A DNA stretch of 64,000 nucleotides from Telmatactis stephensoni (GCA_029948255.1 JALIZF010001820.1:729501-793500), one strand, 5' to 3'; shown: positions 1 through 13,240, counted from the first letter of the stretch. Numbers and translations are program-made. Notes: a model not told the origin generated them from the sequence alone.

Positions 1-272
1 TCACAGTCTAGCGCAAAATTCCTGGACGTGTTTTGTAGGAATTTTTGCACGCACTTTTGGGCGGCAATTTTAGTGGCCACTTTGTTTTCACTTCAAAATC
101 GCGCGAAAACAGCACATTGAGTTGAGTGAAATCGCAGTCATGTCTTCGCGATGTCGTGATTTAGTACAACTAGCTTTGTGATTTTCTATCGCCGCTCATG
201 TAGCGCGACAAAATCCATGGCTCTATTAGAAACGACATGCTTAAGGCAACCAACATGATGCGAGTTTCGTAC

Positions 273-3064
273 CTGCCTCTGTACAAGCGCCCAGTAAGTT
301 GATGATATTCGGGTGTGGTCCAACTGATGCCATTGTTTCAAGTTCTCGTGACATTTCAAAGTAGCCTGCACGATCACCCTTTTCGTCATCTGAAAGTTAA
401 TTTTGATAAATTGATTCTTGAACCACAGTAAATCTAAAAGTGCATAAAAGTGGAATTTTTAAGCTTCCGTAAAAGTATCGAGAAAAACTTTCTTCCACTT
501 TCTTTCAAAATGACCAGAGAACTGCAGATTGTTAAAAAGTTGTATGGAAATATGGCTAAGCGTTGGCGGAATTTCATTAACCCAGCTCTTAGCTATCGTC
601 TTGCATTCCGGCCCATTTAGAAATATTACTAAATTTCATGGGCGTGGCTCATATGCACGTGCGCACCTCGAGCCCTGGGAAAATTCGAGCAAACTGTAAG
701 ATTAATTGGGTGATTGGGATCATGTTCTCTCAGGATCGAGATGACTTGTTATTGGCTGTGCATACATCCGAAAAATGATGCATCACTAAGACATATCATC
801 ATCATTATCATCATAATCAACGTGAACATCATTTCCAACGTCGTCGTCTTCATCGTCATCATCATCATAATCAATGTAAACAACATTGCCAACGCCATCG
901 CTGTCATCATCATTGTCGTCGTCATCATCACTATATAGTCATGGTATTATCAACTGAAGTCGTGGAATTTCTGTACACTAGAATTTGCCCAAAGACAGCA
1001 AAGGTAATATAATAGGAACACAATTTTTTTTCAGAAACCAAGTTCTATAATACCACGACTTATAAAAGTAAAATTACGATTGTGAATCTTGATGGCACAA
1101 GGTGTAAAATAGCTATCGTCGTCTTTTAGCTGTCCTTTCATCACATCGCCAAAAGCACCAGATCTCAGATGGTCTTCAATGACCAACTTATCCTTCGGTA
1201 GCTCTTTCCATGACTTATTCGAGCGAGGCATTCCATCAAAACCTTCATTCTATGAGTAAAACAAGGGCAAGTATTAAAAACAAAGGGAAAAGGCTAGCTA
1301 TATGAAAGGAAGGAAGGAAGGAAGGAAGGAAGGAAGGAAGGAAGGAAGGAAGGAAGGAAGGAAGGAAGGAAGGAAGGAAGGAAGGAAGGAAGGAAGGAAG
1401 GAAGGAAGGAAGGAAGGAAGGAAGGAAGGAAGGAAGGAACAAGGGAGGGAGGGAGCGAATGAGGGATAGAGGGAGGGAGGAAGGGAGGGAGGGAGGAAGA
1501 GAGGGAAAAAGTTAGTAAGGAATACAAGGAATGAGACAAAGAAGTCTTGGAAAAAAGAGAAAAATAAGAAAAAGGAAAAGAGAAAAGTAAGGCGCACTTA
1601 CTGAAAATTTAATATTCATTTCATGCATACTGTAAGTTTTGTCTCTTGTGCTTCTTCGTCGTCTTACCATAAATATTATCAATATAATAATCAACAGAAT
1701 CAAAACCACCAAAATTGGTAAACCGATTTTAAGGAACATCTCCCAAAAGTCTGAAAGAAACATAGAAGAAGTAGTACACTTATAATTTCTGAAACAGAGA
1801 GGATTGACATGTTGCGTTGACAGGGATGCTGTGTAAAGCTGTTAAATTGTACTGAAAACCTATGTGACGACGCAGCCTTGGATATGAACTCACCGGAAAT
1901 TCATTGTTTTTCAATATCGATTTTACAATTGATAGCTATTCTTCTTGTGGCGACCCTTTGATGGACCACGAAAAAGTATTTGGGTATTAATGAATGTTTC
2001 TTTATTAATTTGACGATCTTTTAGAAAGTAAACCTACCAGAGCGAGTCTTGATTTCAGCAGTCTTTGTGAGCAGCCCTTTTCCTTTAAAATTAAAAGCTG
2101 ACATACGTATATTATAGCTGGTATCTGCCTCTAGACCAGTAATCTTGTATGTGTTAACTTTACTATCCACGCGAGATGAATTCCTCCATTTGACGTCACC
2201 AAATTTTTTATACTCTATGACGTAATGGGTAACAATGTAGTACTCATCATAAAGGGGTGGTTCCCAGTCCACATCGGTTGTTGTTTTCTGTATATTGTAG
2301 ACAGTTAAGTTTCTTGGTGCTGGCGGTACGACTGTGGAGTACAGACAAAGAATTGTTATTTGTGTTTTGAAGCTTGCTTTATTTTCAACTCAAGAACTCA
2401 ACGGTGGGTCATTGGAGTCTCGGCGTTCAGGATGTTGTTATATGAAAATCCCCCACCCCCTTCCCCCACCGACACATACTTAAGCAACAACAACAACAAC
2501 AACGCACCCCTCATCCCCCGGGATTGTACGAGGCGCTCATGCATTGTGATCAGATTTGCATTCAGCACCAGAAATCGTGAGAAGCCAAAGGATTGCCGAA
2601 CACCATGGATGACTCGGTAAATTTTGTAGTGTTCCTCTTGTCATCAGGGAGGGTGTAGTTGACAGGAATAGTTCGAAAGCATCCGTCAACCCTTCTGAAA
2701 TTCTCATTGTAAGGGAAATACCGGAAACTATGAGATCAGCTCCCGTTGTCACCATATCGCGAAGACCGAGAATATTTTCATCATTATCATCATCACTGCT
2801 GCATCAAAGAGCTTCCTTTTTCAAAAATGTCCCGGAGATTCGAGAGCCCACAGGAAGCCTTTCACTTAAAATCAAAATACTTTACCTAAAGGTTTAATAG
2901 AATCAGCTTTAAATTTCAACGTTCCCACGACATTGTTAGATTCCAAGACTTTACGAATCACCACGTTGGACACTTGTTGCCTGATATCCTTGGGAGGCTT
3001 TTCTGCGGGTTTCTTGACTTTGATTTTGTATACGACCCGAAATCGTACTGCTACACTTCCATTA
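273..3064 (-). CDS. Receptor tyrosine kinase, partial (SEA-like, FN3, TM, start of kinase)
   Basis: Five exons on the minus strand join in frame: 3064-2886, 2331-2038, 1750-1602, 1249-1078 and 389-273. In order they encode the C-terminal half of an SEA-like domain, a fibronectin III domain, one membrane helix with a stop-transfer RRRR cluster, the kinase glycine loop (SGAFGDV), the ATP-binding lysine in CAIKIH, and helix C followed by HPNIINLLGACTE, which is typical of FGFR/RET-type receptor kinases. The protein would be a plasma-membrane receptor signalling through tyrosine phosphorylation; the ligand cannot be guessed. The catalytic loop and activation segment lie beyond the left edge. The 5' exons beyond 3064 were not found, so either a long intron follows or they are diverged. 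Exon phases match at all four junctions. The kinase class is well supported; the exact family is open. Confidence 0.85.
790..925. repeat. Degenerate (CAT/GTC) trinucleotide microsatellite
   Basis: Imperfect cat/atc/gtc repeats lie in the RTK intron between the glycine-loop exon and the helix C exon. The overlapping open frames are repeat artefacts. Confidence 0.8.
1078..1249 (-). CDS. RTK exon: kinase N-lobe strands 1-3
   Basis: The exon encodes the glycine-rich loop (HLRSGAFGDVMKGQL) and the strand with the ATP-anchoring lysine (CAIKIHN). It begins in phase 0 and ends in phase 1, where it meets the helix C exon at 389-273 (KGDRAGYFEMSRELETM, then HPNIINLLGACTE). Both key N-lobe elements, the Lys and the helix C Glu, are present. 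Confidence 0.8.
1303..1438. repeat. (GAAG)n purine microsatellite
   Basis: About 34 uninterrupted aagg units, followed by a looser purine tract (gggaggga) to about 1510. It sits in the intron between the membrane exon and the first kinase exon of the RTK. Three open frames on the minus strand read it as Pro-Ser-Phe-Leu repeats and are not genes. Confidence 0.95.
1602..1750 (-). CDS. RTK exon: transmembrane helix and juxtamembrane segment
   Basis: The exon encodes a hydrophobic run beginning IGLPILVVLILLIIILIIF, followed at once by RRRRSTRDK, a normal single-pass type I membrane anchor. The donor is a consensus GTAAGT. The next intron (1250-1601) contains a long purine microsatellite. Confidence 0.8.
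2038..2331 (-). CDS. RTK exon: fibronectin type III domain
   Basis: About 98 residues with the FN3 signature: a start like VPPAPRNLTVYN, a conserved Trp in DVDWEPP, YVIEYKK, the tyrosine-corner motif GLEADTSYNIRMSAFN, and a KGKGL turn. The acceptor is ctccacag and the donor GTAGGT. One FN3 module next to the membrane is common in receptor kinases. Confidence 0.8.
2886..3064 (-). CDS. RTK exon: C-terminal half of SEA-like domain
   Basis: The exon opens after a ttatttccag acceptor and closes at a GTAAAG donor, adding one base to a split Val codon. It encodes NGSVAVRFRVVYK, then a helical stretch ending in a second strand (VGTLKFKADS). SEA domains have this order: a G-S-V-x-V strand, helix, then strand. 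The G-S-V motif is where many SEA domains cut themselves. Whether self-cleavage occurs here is inference. Confidence 0.6.
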
Positions 3065-3673
3065 CTGGAAATAAATAGCAATGAATCATACCACAATATA
3101 GCCAGTGGTGTAGCACAGTGAAAACATACAAACCCTGTTACAGGGATTCATTAAATACTTCACCTCGTTAAACAGTAAATGCAGACAAACACTGAATTAA
3201 CATTAAAGGTATAGGTAAAGAGTCCTTATTTTACGTCGGTAGCTCGTAAAACTCACAAATTGACTAATGAGGCCGACGTTGCGCTCATTTTACTCCCCTC
3301 TCTCTATCAGTGCTCCGTTTTAAGGGTATTTAGAGCTACTTAAAAACTAACCACACCCTATTTCCATTGTTTAATGTAGGTTTTGAATTTCGGGGGAAGA
3401 CCCGGGACAGGTTTTGAATTAGGGATTTCCGATTAAGCGGAATTTTCGATTAAATGGAAGACTTTTTTCCGTCTATTGTAATGGTAATTATTCAAATTTT
3501 TGGATCACATCAAGAACAATAGAAACGCTCGAACCATATCTTTTAGTTATGAACGACTTTCTTTTTCCAGAAAATTCTTAAATTAAACAATAACATAACT
3601 TGAAAACTATAAAAGTGATAAACTATTTGTTTTTCTTCATAAAAAGACAGATTAAAGATTTATATAATTCTCA

Positions 3674-3740
3674 GCGTGACTTGAACCCCGTCCCCCAGAT
3701 TTCCATATCAATTCACATACCACTACGCCACCAGATATGT
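3674..3740 (-). other. tRNA-like Pol III promoter module in transposon copy 1
   Basis: Read on the minus strand there is an A-box-like TGGCGTAGTGGTATG and, about 30 bases on, a B-box-like GGGTTCAAGTCAC. This is the layout of a tRNA gene or tRNA-derived SINE head. I could not close a full cloverleaf, so a functional tRNA is unlikely. Confidence 0.5.
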
Positions 3741-4194
3741 TCATGGAGTTTGTACTTCACTTAAAAGTATTCACTTGAAAACATTTTCGTTTTTTAGAAT
3801 TGAACATTTTTGATTAAAAAGAAATACCTTTTATTCCTATAGAAACTTTAATTTAACAGCTCAGTCTCAAATTCGTTGGGAATCAACTAGTAATGCGTCA
3901 ATGTAAAACATTATATATATCATATATATATATTTGACGGTAAATAAATAAGATATTCACGCAAAAAGACATGCTACAATCATCACAGTAATGAAAACGC
4001 CGTACTTCGCACAGACATCTTTTCTTACCAAAAGTATCCTCGCGGCTGATCTCTCTAAACAGACGTGAAAGAGTCCACTCCTTAAAACCCTGGATAGTGG
4101 GAGGCCATTTTCAGCCTACATCATACCATAGCAAATTAACGCCTTGAGAAAGAAGAATGAAACAAAAGTCTGTCGCTTTCATTCAACCCTTCAA

Positions 4195-4820
4195 ACTTGT
4201 TAATGGGGCGCGCGCCGTGATGATTGCCATCTGTGCTATTTTTAGTAACCGGATGCAGTCCAATTTTCGTCTCACCCTACTCCCGTGCGTCAAAAAAATT
4301 GAACGAGTGGAATTTCGCGATTTGAGCTGCATAAAATCACACAATCGATACCAAATTTATTCCAGATTCCACGAAAAAGCCATCTGATGATGTCCAATTA
4401 ACAACATACATAAAAAATTGTTAAAACAAACAAGTTTTTCTCATCTAAATATTAATGAGCGAAAATTTTTGAATAAACCTAAGCACGCTCTCGATGACGT
4501 GTGATGCGTCAGTAGCTCGCGCATTCGATCCCGCTAAAATTTCTTTCCAAAACGCGACAAAATCTCGATCATCAAAATCGTTCCTTTGTAATCAGAAAGT
4601 ATACACTTTTGATGGTAGATAATATGAACAAGGGTAGAACTAAGATAACTTTGATTTTAATGCTATTTTTGAGACCTCAAATCTACACTAAACGGTTCTC
4701 TGGGTCCGGAAGTGTCAAATTTTGACGCACGGGAGTAGGGTAAGACAAAAACTAAACTGCATCCGGTTGCTAAAAATAGCACAGATGGGAATTATCACGG
4801 CGCGCGCCCCATTAACAAGT
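4195..4820. repeat. Nested palindromic element in copy 1
   Basis: About 105-base inverted arms: 4195-4301 (starting ACTTGTTAATGGGGCGCGCG) and the reverse complement at 4714-4820. They share the blocks CACCCTACTCCCGTGCGTC and TAGTAACCGGATGCAG with few mismatches. Such arms would fold into a long hairpin and look like a foldback MITE carried inside the larger transposon. Confidence 0.75.
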
Positions 4821-6116
4821 TTCCCTCTCTTATTTATGCTCTCTTGTGTAGTCTCTATACAAGTCGACCATTTTAATTTTTTATGAGGTTAAGTGGATTT
4901 TTTCCGCAATTCTTATACAGGGGAGCACCCCAAGATCAGAGCTCATGTATTTGAACAGTCATTTAGAAGTTAATTAATAGAAAAGAAAAGCAAACAAGCA
5001 AGTAAACAAACAAAGAAACAAAAACATCAAAGAAACAAAGAACACAGCAAATTCAGACTAAACTTTCGTCCAAATATATGTGAAAACGCGGAAATAATCC
5101 GCGATTTTTTTCGTTGGGCATGAGTGTAACTGTGTTTGTACAGAAACTTGTAAAACCTTGCACATTTATAGTCATGAAGTATTAATATACACCTAATAAT
5201 GCTGTGCTGAAAAGATAATGTGATATGTCCTCGCGAAAATCGCAAAGTCAAAGCCATTTTCGAAACCATTTACGCGCATGCGTACAACGGTTACTGTAGA
5301 TCCCACACGGCTTGCAGTTCTGCTTTGGTATATATAACAAAGACATTTGAAATATGCTACAAAACAACTGGATTTTGAAAAGGCACTGAAAGACAACGAA
5401 ACTGCTAAATTAGTATTTGAGTCGTTTTGTTATCGTCCTCAATATTCTGGTTGTCCCCATCTCTGCATATTAAATAGCGACTAATGTTGCAGATCATGTT
5501 AATTTTGTTTCATTTATAGACACTGTTAAACCTTCTTACTATTGTTCTCTTTTGTTTTTATTAAACTATTACACACTAGATATTAGTTTTTGTTTCACGG
5601 TTTTTTTGAAATCACTCCGTTTTAATTTTTGATAAATTGAGAAATGTAACTTAATATCACCGGAGTTAACTCTGATATCACTTAGGTATCTTAGCGCGCG
5701 CCGGTCAGTTTGTGATTTCCAAATTTACCTAAAGTTTACTCTTTTGTATATTTTACAAATAGAAGTTTAAAAATCGACGCGTGTCATTCCTACTGTTCTC
5801 GTTATCACCTACATAAGTGCTGGAAAACTTTGTTCCGATTCCGCTAAATCGGAAACCTCTATTAGGGTTTTCCGATTTAGCGGAATTTTCGCTTAAATGG
5901 AAGACTTTTTTCCGTCTATTGTAATGGTAATTAATTCAAATTTTTGGATCACTTCAAGAACAATAGAAACGCTCGAACCATATCTTTTAGTTATGAACGA
6001 CATTCTTTTTCCAGAAAATTCTTAAATTAAACAATAACATAACTTGAAAACTAGAAAAGTGATAAACTATTTGTTTTTCTTCATAAAAAGAAAGATTAAA
6101 TATTTATATAATTCTC

Positions 6117-6184
6117 AGCGTGACTTGAACCCCGGCCCCCAGATTTCCATATCCATTCACATACCACTACGCCACCAGATATGT
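6117..6184 (-). other. tRNA-like Pol III promoter module in transposon copy 2
   Basis: This is the same A-box/B-box block as at 3674-3740 with a few substitutions, so it was present before the transposon duplicated. Confidence 0.5.
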
Positions 6185-6803
6185 TCATGGAGTTTGTACT
6201 TCACTTAAAAGTATTCACTTGAAAACATTTTCGTTTTTCAGAATTGAACACTGTAACTGGAAATCGTGGAAATACACACTGAATGTTAATAATAAAAGCA
6301 GAATTCAATCCAAAGTCTTTCATCCATGAACTGATAGACTGTTTATAAAACTTAACTACTTTGAATTCATGTTTTCCAGTTGCAGCGCTTTGATTTGATA
6401 TCTTAACTACATTTCTGTGAAATTTTACTTAGCTTCATCAAGAATGAATGCGTTTTCAAGGCCTATTTTCGAAGGGACCTATTTTGTGACATATTTTCCC
6501 CATTAGTGGTCACGTGAGTGTTGCTACGGAGACAAGTATTTTTTTTGGACAAATACCTGTGTAATAATTAACATTATGTACAAGTTTGATTCTTATAGGA
6601 TGAATACATCTGGAATTAAAATATTTTTTGTTCTTTTTTGACTATTTTTTACGGAGAGCCATGCCTTAACACAGCTGAGCTAGCCTACATCATACCATAG
6701 CAAATTAACGCCTTCAGAAAGAAGAATGAAACAAAAGTCTGTTTGCTTTCATTCAACCCTTCAATAGTTTGCACTGTTCTACATTCTCCGGTATTGTTGT
6801 AGT

Positions 6804-7494
6804 CCAAGAGAGAATAAATAAGAGAGGGAAACTTGTTAATGGGGCGCGCGCCGTGATGATTCCCATCTGTGCTATTTTTAGTAACCGGATGCAGTTTAAT
6901 TTTCGACTAACCCTACTCCCGTGCGTCGAAAAATTGAACGAGTGGAATTTCGCGATTTGAGCTTCATAAAATCACACAATCGATACCAAATTTATTCTAG
7001 ATTCCACGAAAAAGCCATCTGATGTACAATTAATAACATACATCAAAAAATTGTAAAAACAAACGAGTTTTTCTCATCTAAATGAGCGAAAATTTTCGAA
7101 TAAACCTAAGCACGCTCTCGATGACGTGTGATGTGTCAGTAGCTCGCGCATTCCCGCTAAAATTTCTTTCAAAAACACAACAAAATCCTCGACGTTTTTG
7201 CCTTTTATCTCGATCATCAAAATCGTTCTACTGTAATCAGATAGTATACACTTTTGATGGTAGATAATATGAACAAGGGCAGAACTAAGATAACTTTGAT
7301 TTTAATGCTGTTTTTGAAAACTAAAATCTGCACTTAATGGTTCTGTGGGTCCGAAAGTGTCAAATTTTGACGTACGGGAGTAGGGTAAGACAAAAATTAA
7401 ACTGCATCCGGTTGCTAAAAATAGCACAGATGGGAATTATCACGACGCGCGCCCCATTAACAAGTTTCCCTCTCTTATTTATGCTCTCTTGTGA
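6804..7494. repeat. Nested palindromic element in copy 2
   Basis: The same foldback element as in copy 1 with longer arms: the left arm begins CAAGAGAGAATAAATAAGAG and the right arm ends in its complement (CTCTTATTTATGCTCTCTTG). In copy 1 the outermost bases of the left arm are missing, so copy 2 is the more complete version. Confidence 0.75.
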
Positions 7495-8579
7495 AGTCTC
7501 TATACAAGTCGACCATTTTAATTCTTTTATGAGGTTAAGTGGATTTTTTTCGCAATTCTTATACAGGGGAGCACCCCAAGATCAGTGCTCATGTATTTGA
7601 ACAGTCATTTAGAAGTTAATTCATAGAAAAGAAAAGCAAACAAGCAAGTAAACAAACAAACAAACAAAAGCAATCAAAGAAACAAAGAACACAGCAAATT
7701 TAGACTAAACTATTGTCCAAATATATGTGAAAACGCGGAAATAATCCGCAAATTTTGTCGTTGGGCATGAGTGTAACTGTGTTTATACAGAAACTTGTAA
7801 AACCTTGCACATTTATAGTCATGAAGTATTAATATACACCTAATAATGCTGTGCTGAAAAGATAATGTCCTCGCGAAAATCGCAAAGTCACTGCCATTTT
7901 CGAAACCATTTAAGCGCATGCGTACAACGGTTACTGTAGATCCCACACGGCTTGCAGTTCTGCTTTGGTATATATAACAAAGACATTTGAAATATAACAA
8001 ATGTATAAAACAACTGGATTTTGAAAAGGCACTGAAAGACAACGAAACTGCTAACTTAGTATTTGCGTTGTTTTATCATCCTCAATATTCTGGTTGTCCC
8101 CATCACTGCATATTACATATTGACTCATGTTGCAAATCATGTTAACTTTGTTTGATTTATAGAATTTGTTAATCCTTCTTACTATTGTTTTCTTTTGTTT
8201 TTATTAAACTATTACACACTAGATATCAGTTTATGTTTCACGGATTTTTTGAAATCACTCCGTTTTAATTTTTGATAGATTGAGAAATATAACTTAATAT
8301 CACCGGAGTTAACTCTGATATCACTTAGGTATCTTAGCACGCGCCGGTCACTTTGTGATTTCCAAATTTACCTAAAGCTCGCTAAACTCTTTTGTACATT
8401 TTACAAATAAAGAAGTTTAAAAATCGACGCGTGTCATTCTACATAAGTGCTGGAAAACGTCGTTGCAATTCCGCTAAATCGGAAAACCCTATTGGGATAG
8501 TTAATCAGTTCGGCCTTCGTATAGACACTCTAGAATATTGCACTTAATTGCAGCTTGGTTACATTAATTCCTGTACTAA

Positions 8580-8831
8580 AGGCTGGTTCACACTAGCGTC
8601 GGAATCAGAATCGGAATCGTAAGAAAACAACAAAGAATTTAGGGATTAGAATACAAAAGAAAGGTGTTTTTCTTTGTTCCTTCCTTTGTCTTTGATTATG
8701 CTTATGCTTGGTCTTATGCTTCTTGCGATGCTTATGTCGATGTCTTATGTCACACGTTTGACTTAACTCTTTTGTCTTTTCCTTTGTTTTCTGCTTCCGA
8801 TTCCGAATCCGACGCTAGTGTGAACCAGCCT
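8580..8831. mobile_element. MITE, Harbinger-like, 252 bp
   Basis: The left terminus AGGCTGGTTCACACTAGCG and its exact complement (CGCTAGTGTGAACCAGCCT) at the right bound the element, with TAA directly outside both ends (8577-8579 and 8832-8834). A 3-bp TWA target duplication is the hallmark of PIF/Harbinger. The interior has no coding potential. Confidence 0.85.
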
Positions 8832-9029
8832 TAAGGGTGGTCATGTACTACTAACAAGTCAAATAGGGAGTATTTGTACGACGACATATTACGTTTGCAT
8901 ATTACCGCGTCCGATAGATCGCATAAATTCAAACTAAAATTTAATTTCGAATCCTATCAGTTTTATTCTATCATAAAGTTGTTTGAAATTATTTTTTTCA
9001 CTTAAGATCTAAGTATTTTTAATACAACG

Positions 9030-10569
<1,540 letters not shown>

Positions 10570-10682
10570 TTCTCGAGCTAGAAGTAATTAGTTACCAGTA
10601 ATACTATATATTTGTAAATCATTATATACCAGTTTGCTGTGAAATAAAAGATAATAATAATAAATAATAATAATAATAATAA

Positions 10683-11040
10683 ATCTTTCAAGAGAAAGCT
10701 CCCTCACAGCTTGTGATTTTCAGGGAGGTCCCCCATAAAGAAATAAAAGTTAAGAAATGTTCAGGAACACAAAAACTAATCCAAATATAAAATATTAAAA
10801 TATGAAATCTATCAAAACACTTAAAATATTTGACTTCAATTAATATAATATGTGCTAAGATTCTTGAAGGAATTTCACTAAACGTCTTTTAAAATAAACA
10901 TGCTACAGGCATGGGCTTCCTCAAGTCTAACGGTAGAGAATCTAATCTAATCGTTCTAATCTCGCTAATTCCATTAGAATCATTTACGAAGTCACGAGTT
11001 TTCTAGTTGCTGCGAGCGAAGCGAGTAGCCTCCTATTCGG
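10683..11040. other. Intergenic, nothing recognised
   Basis: AT-rich sequence between the retrotransposon tail and the 71-bp direct repeat. I see no coding exon or RNA gene. Confidence 0.5.
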
Positions 11041-11057
11041 AACACAGTGTAATCTGC

Positions 11058-11172
11058 GGATGTCACTAGACGAACATGCGATACATACGATCAGCGGTTC
11101 AAGTCCATACCGTATCGAGAGTCGTTCAAGGATGTCACTAGACGAACACGCGATACATACGATCAGCGATTC
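11058..11172. repeat. Direct repeat, two units, 71-bp spacing
   Basis: A block starting GGATGTCACTAGACGAACA and running through GCGATACATACGATCAGCG appears at about 11058 and again at about 11129 with two substitutions. Confidence 0.8.
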
Positions 11173-12238
11173 ACATTTTTCCCTAAATAAACTAGCTTTT
11201 TAAAATCAGTTAGTTTTATAATCAGCCGTTTGAGATTGTTTGAAAAATTGCTTTACTCAAAGTGCTAAATATTTTGAACTGTGTGTGTCCGACACTGATC
11301 CTTGTAGTTCAATATTGAAGGTCAACTAGCAGTGTTCGTCACACAACGCACAGGAGATAGACAAGAAACATTTGATATATCAGACAAAGCGGTGTATTTT
11401 CGTAAGTTTTAGGGGAACAGTTCTGCTCGCAGCACTTCACTTTCTATTAGAAATAGCTAGTTCACGTGTACTTGGCCTTAAGGTGACTCGAAGTAGTTTT
11501 CAGACCGCACCGCACATTTTCATTTGGCGCAATGGACAACTTAATGCGCACCAATGGACTTGGTTTCTACACCAAATATGAGGATAAGATTGAAGTTTTA
11601 AATGATGTTATAATTAAATCGATCAACGTTTTTAAAATAGCGAAAATCGAACATCGTCAGAAATGGTTTTCCTCTAATATCTCGCAAAATTGATGAGCTT
11701 CAGACAAGCGGTAAACTGCATAGAAAAATTCAGACAAATGCACGACATTTCAAAGTGATTTTAAGAGATTTAATCTGTTTGATTTTCTTTAAATCACCAA
11801 AGTTTCCACAGATGCTGTATTTCTATTCTTGGATATAACGACACCGTAAAAAATACTCGAAGTACGCAAAACACCACGAGAAAACTTTGGAAATATTGCT
11901 AAAATATACACTTACAGTTACGTGAAAAAGCCGACTTTCAACTCTTCATCGATGTCAAGATATATTTTTTTCTTTCCAAGTCTCTTGTGAGACATTTTCT
12001 CCGCAACTTTGTACATCAGAAGTTGTTTTTGAAAATCTCAGAAACGCAGGATTATTTTTGCTTAGCGTTTTAGCAGGGCATTACTTGTTCTATACACAGC
12101 AATATTGCAACAGCTCATTCAAATACAAGCACTAAAACGACCCGAAACTTAAACCTGATGTTGACCCAAACGCCAGCTCAATACTTGCATTGAGACAACT
12201 ATTCGACTCGCTAATTAGCATATTGCACTCGCAAATTG
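11173..12238. other. Intergenic, nothing recognised
   Basis: I see no exon with family similarity, no tRNA and no strong repeat. The short open frame at 11372-11581 shows no domain. Confidence 0.5.
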
Positions 12239-12519
12239 TTCACAGCACGTGCAATTGCATAGCATAGAGTTCCACGCTACATGTATCAGGAACCGGAAAT
12301 AAGATTAAATTATTTTCTTTTGTTTATTTGGTGATGCTTACTGCTAATTAGCTGATATTATTTCCCAAATATTATGCTTGCACTTTTTAAAAAAAAATCA
12401 TGTCTCCCCAACCTAAAAACATACAAATATTAGAAGTGAAAGTTATTCTAAAGCGAATTCTTTATTTCCGGTTCCTGATGCATGTAGCGTGGAACTCTAT
12501 GCTATGCACGTGCTGTGAA
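12239..12519. mobile_element. Foldback MITE, 281 bp
   Basis: The left arm TTCACAGCACGTGCAATTGC continues through GAGTTCCACGCTACATGTAT and AGGAACCGGAAATAA. The right arm is its complement, ending CACGTGCTGTGAA. The arms are about 65 bp with few mismatches. Confidence 0.75.
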
Positions 12520-13240
12520 AATCTTATGCTGCCACGCCCACCTTCGTAAGACTCCGGTATATATCTTTTATGGGTATTTTTGAAAATTTCCGACGTCATC
12601 CCCGCCCATTTTCGATGGGAGTCCCAAGGTTCCAAGTACTAACACTGTTACCTGTTACTTATGGAGACCGGGCCTTCAGCGTCGCTGCCCCTAAAATTGT
12701 GGAACTCTGTGCCTTATGAAATAAGCCTCAAGGATCAAGTGAAAGCTTGAACAAGTTTAAATCTAAATTGAAAACAATGGAAATAGTGCCTTCTAATGTC
12801 TGTTAGACTAATATCTATTTCACGGATTAAGTGCCATCACTCTATTTGTTTTGCTTGGCATATAATTGACTTCATTAGTGACTTTGTCATGGCTTAGGTT
12901 TTTATATAATTCTGCATTTTCCTTTTTATCGCCTTGGCAAGATTTAATTTCTTTCTTTTTAATTTTTAATATAAAATAACTTTGACAGAGTCAATTTTTA
13001 TTTTGTAATATGTAAAGCGCCTTAGAGCCTGGTATAAGGAACTTGAGAAATAGTAGATTATCATTATTGTTATTGTTATTATTACGCAAAGTAATTACTT
13101 AGCCCTCAACACTTATGTTTTAATCCGCTAAGTTCATATAATCTTGGATTACACTTCAATCGTATATCACGAATAAGCAACAGTATTCCTAGTAATCAAT
13201 CGACGTATTTTGCTAATTTATCAACTGTATTACTCAATAG
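12520..13240. other. Intergenic, nothing recognised
   Basis: AT-rich. A decayed 3'-tail-like stretch ending in TATTGTTATTGTTATTATTA lies near 13060-13083 and may be a retroelement end. No gene is seen. Confidence 0.4.

Larger units (their letters stand above)
3422..5858. mobile_element. TA-flanked inverted-repeat DNA transposon, non-autonomous, copy 1
   Basis: The left end reads TA-GGGATTTCCGATTAAGCGG and the right end gives the complement near 5838-5858 (CCGCTAAATCGGAAACC). No transposase frame is visible. The body matches copy 2 (5865-8489) almost base for base from 3440 to 3795 and from 4120 to 5850. The middle (about 3800-4120) differs, pointing to an insertion or replacement. TA flanks and GGG termini are compatible with Tc1/mariner-type mobilisation, but the superfamily is inference. 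Contained inside are a tRNA-like block (3674-3740) and a palindromic nested element (4195-4820). Confidence 0.75.
5865..8489. mobile_element. TA-flanked inverted-repeat DNA transposon, non-autonomous, copy 2
   Basis: The termini are TA-GGGTTTTCCGATTTAGCGG at 5863 and CCGCTAAATCGGAAAACCC-TA ending at 8491, a near-perfect inverted terminal repeat of about 22 bp with TA on both outer sides. It lies head-to-tail and directly next to copy 1, separated by only a few bases. The central variable block (about 6250-6690) is unrelated to that of copy 1. No long open frame is present, so it is probably mobilised in trans. Confidence 0.8.

Noticed and set aside
1245..1597. Three overlapping minus-strand ORFs of Pro-Ser-Phe-Leu repeats
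   Set aside because: They are the aagg microsatellite read in three frames; it is intronic to the RTK gene.
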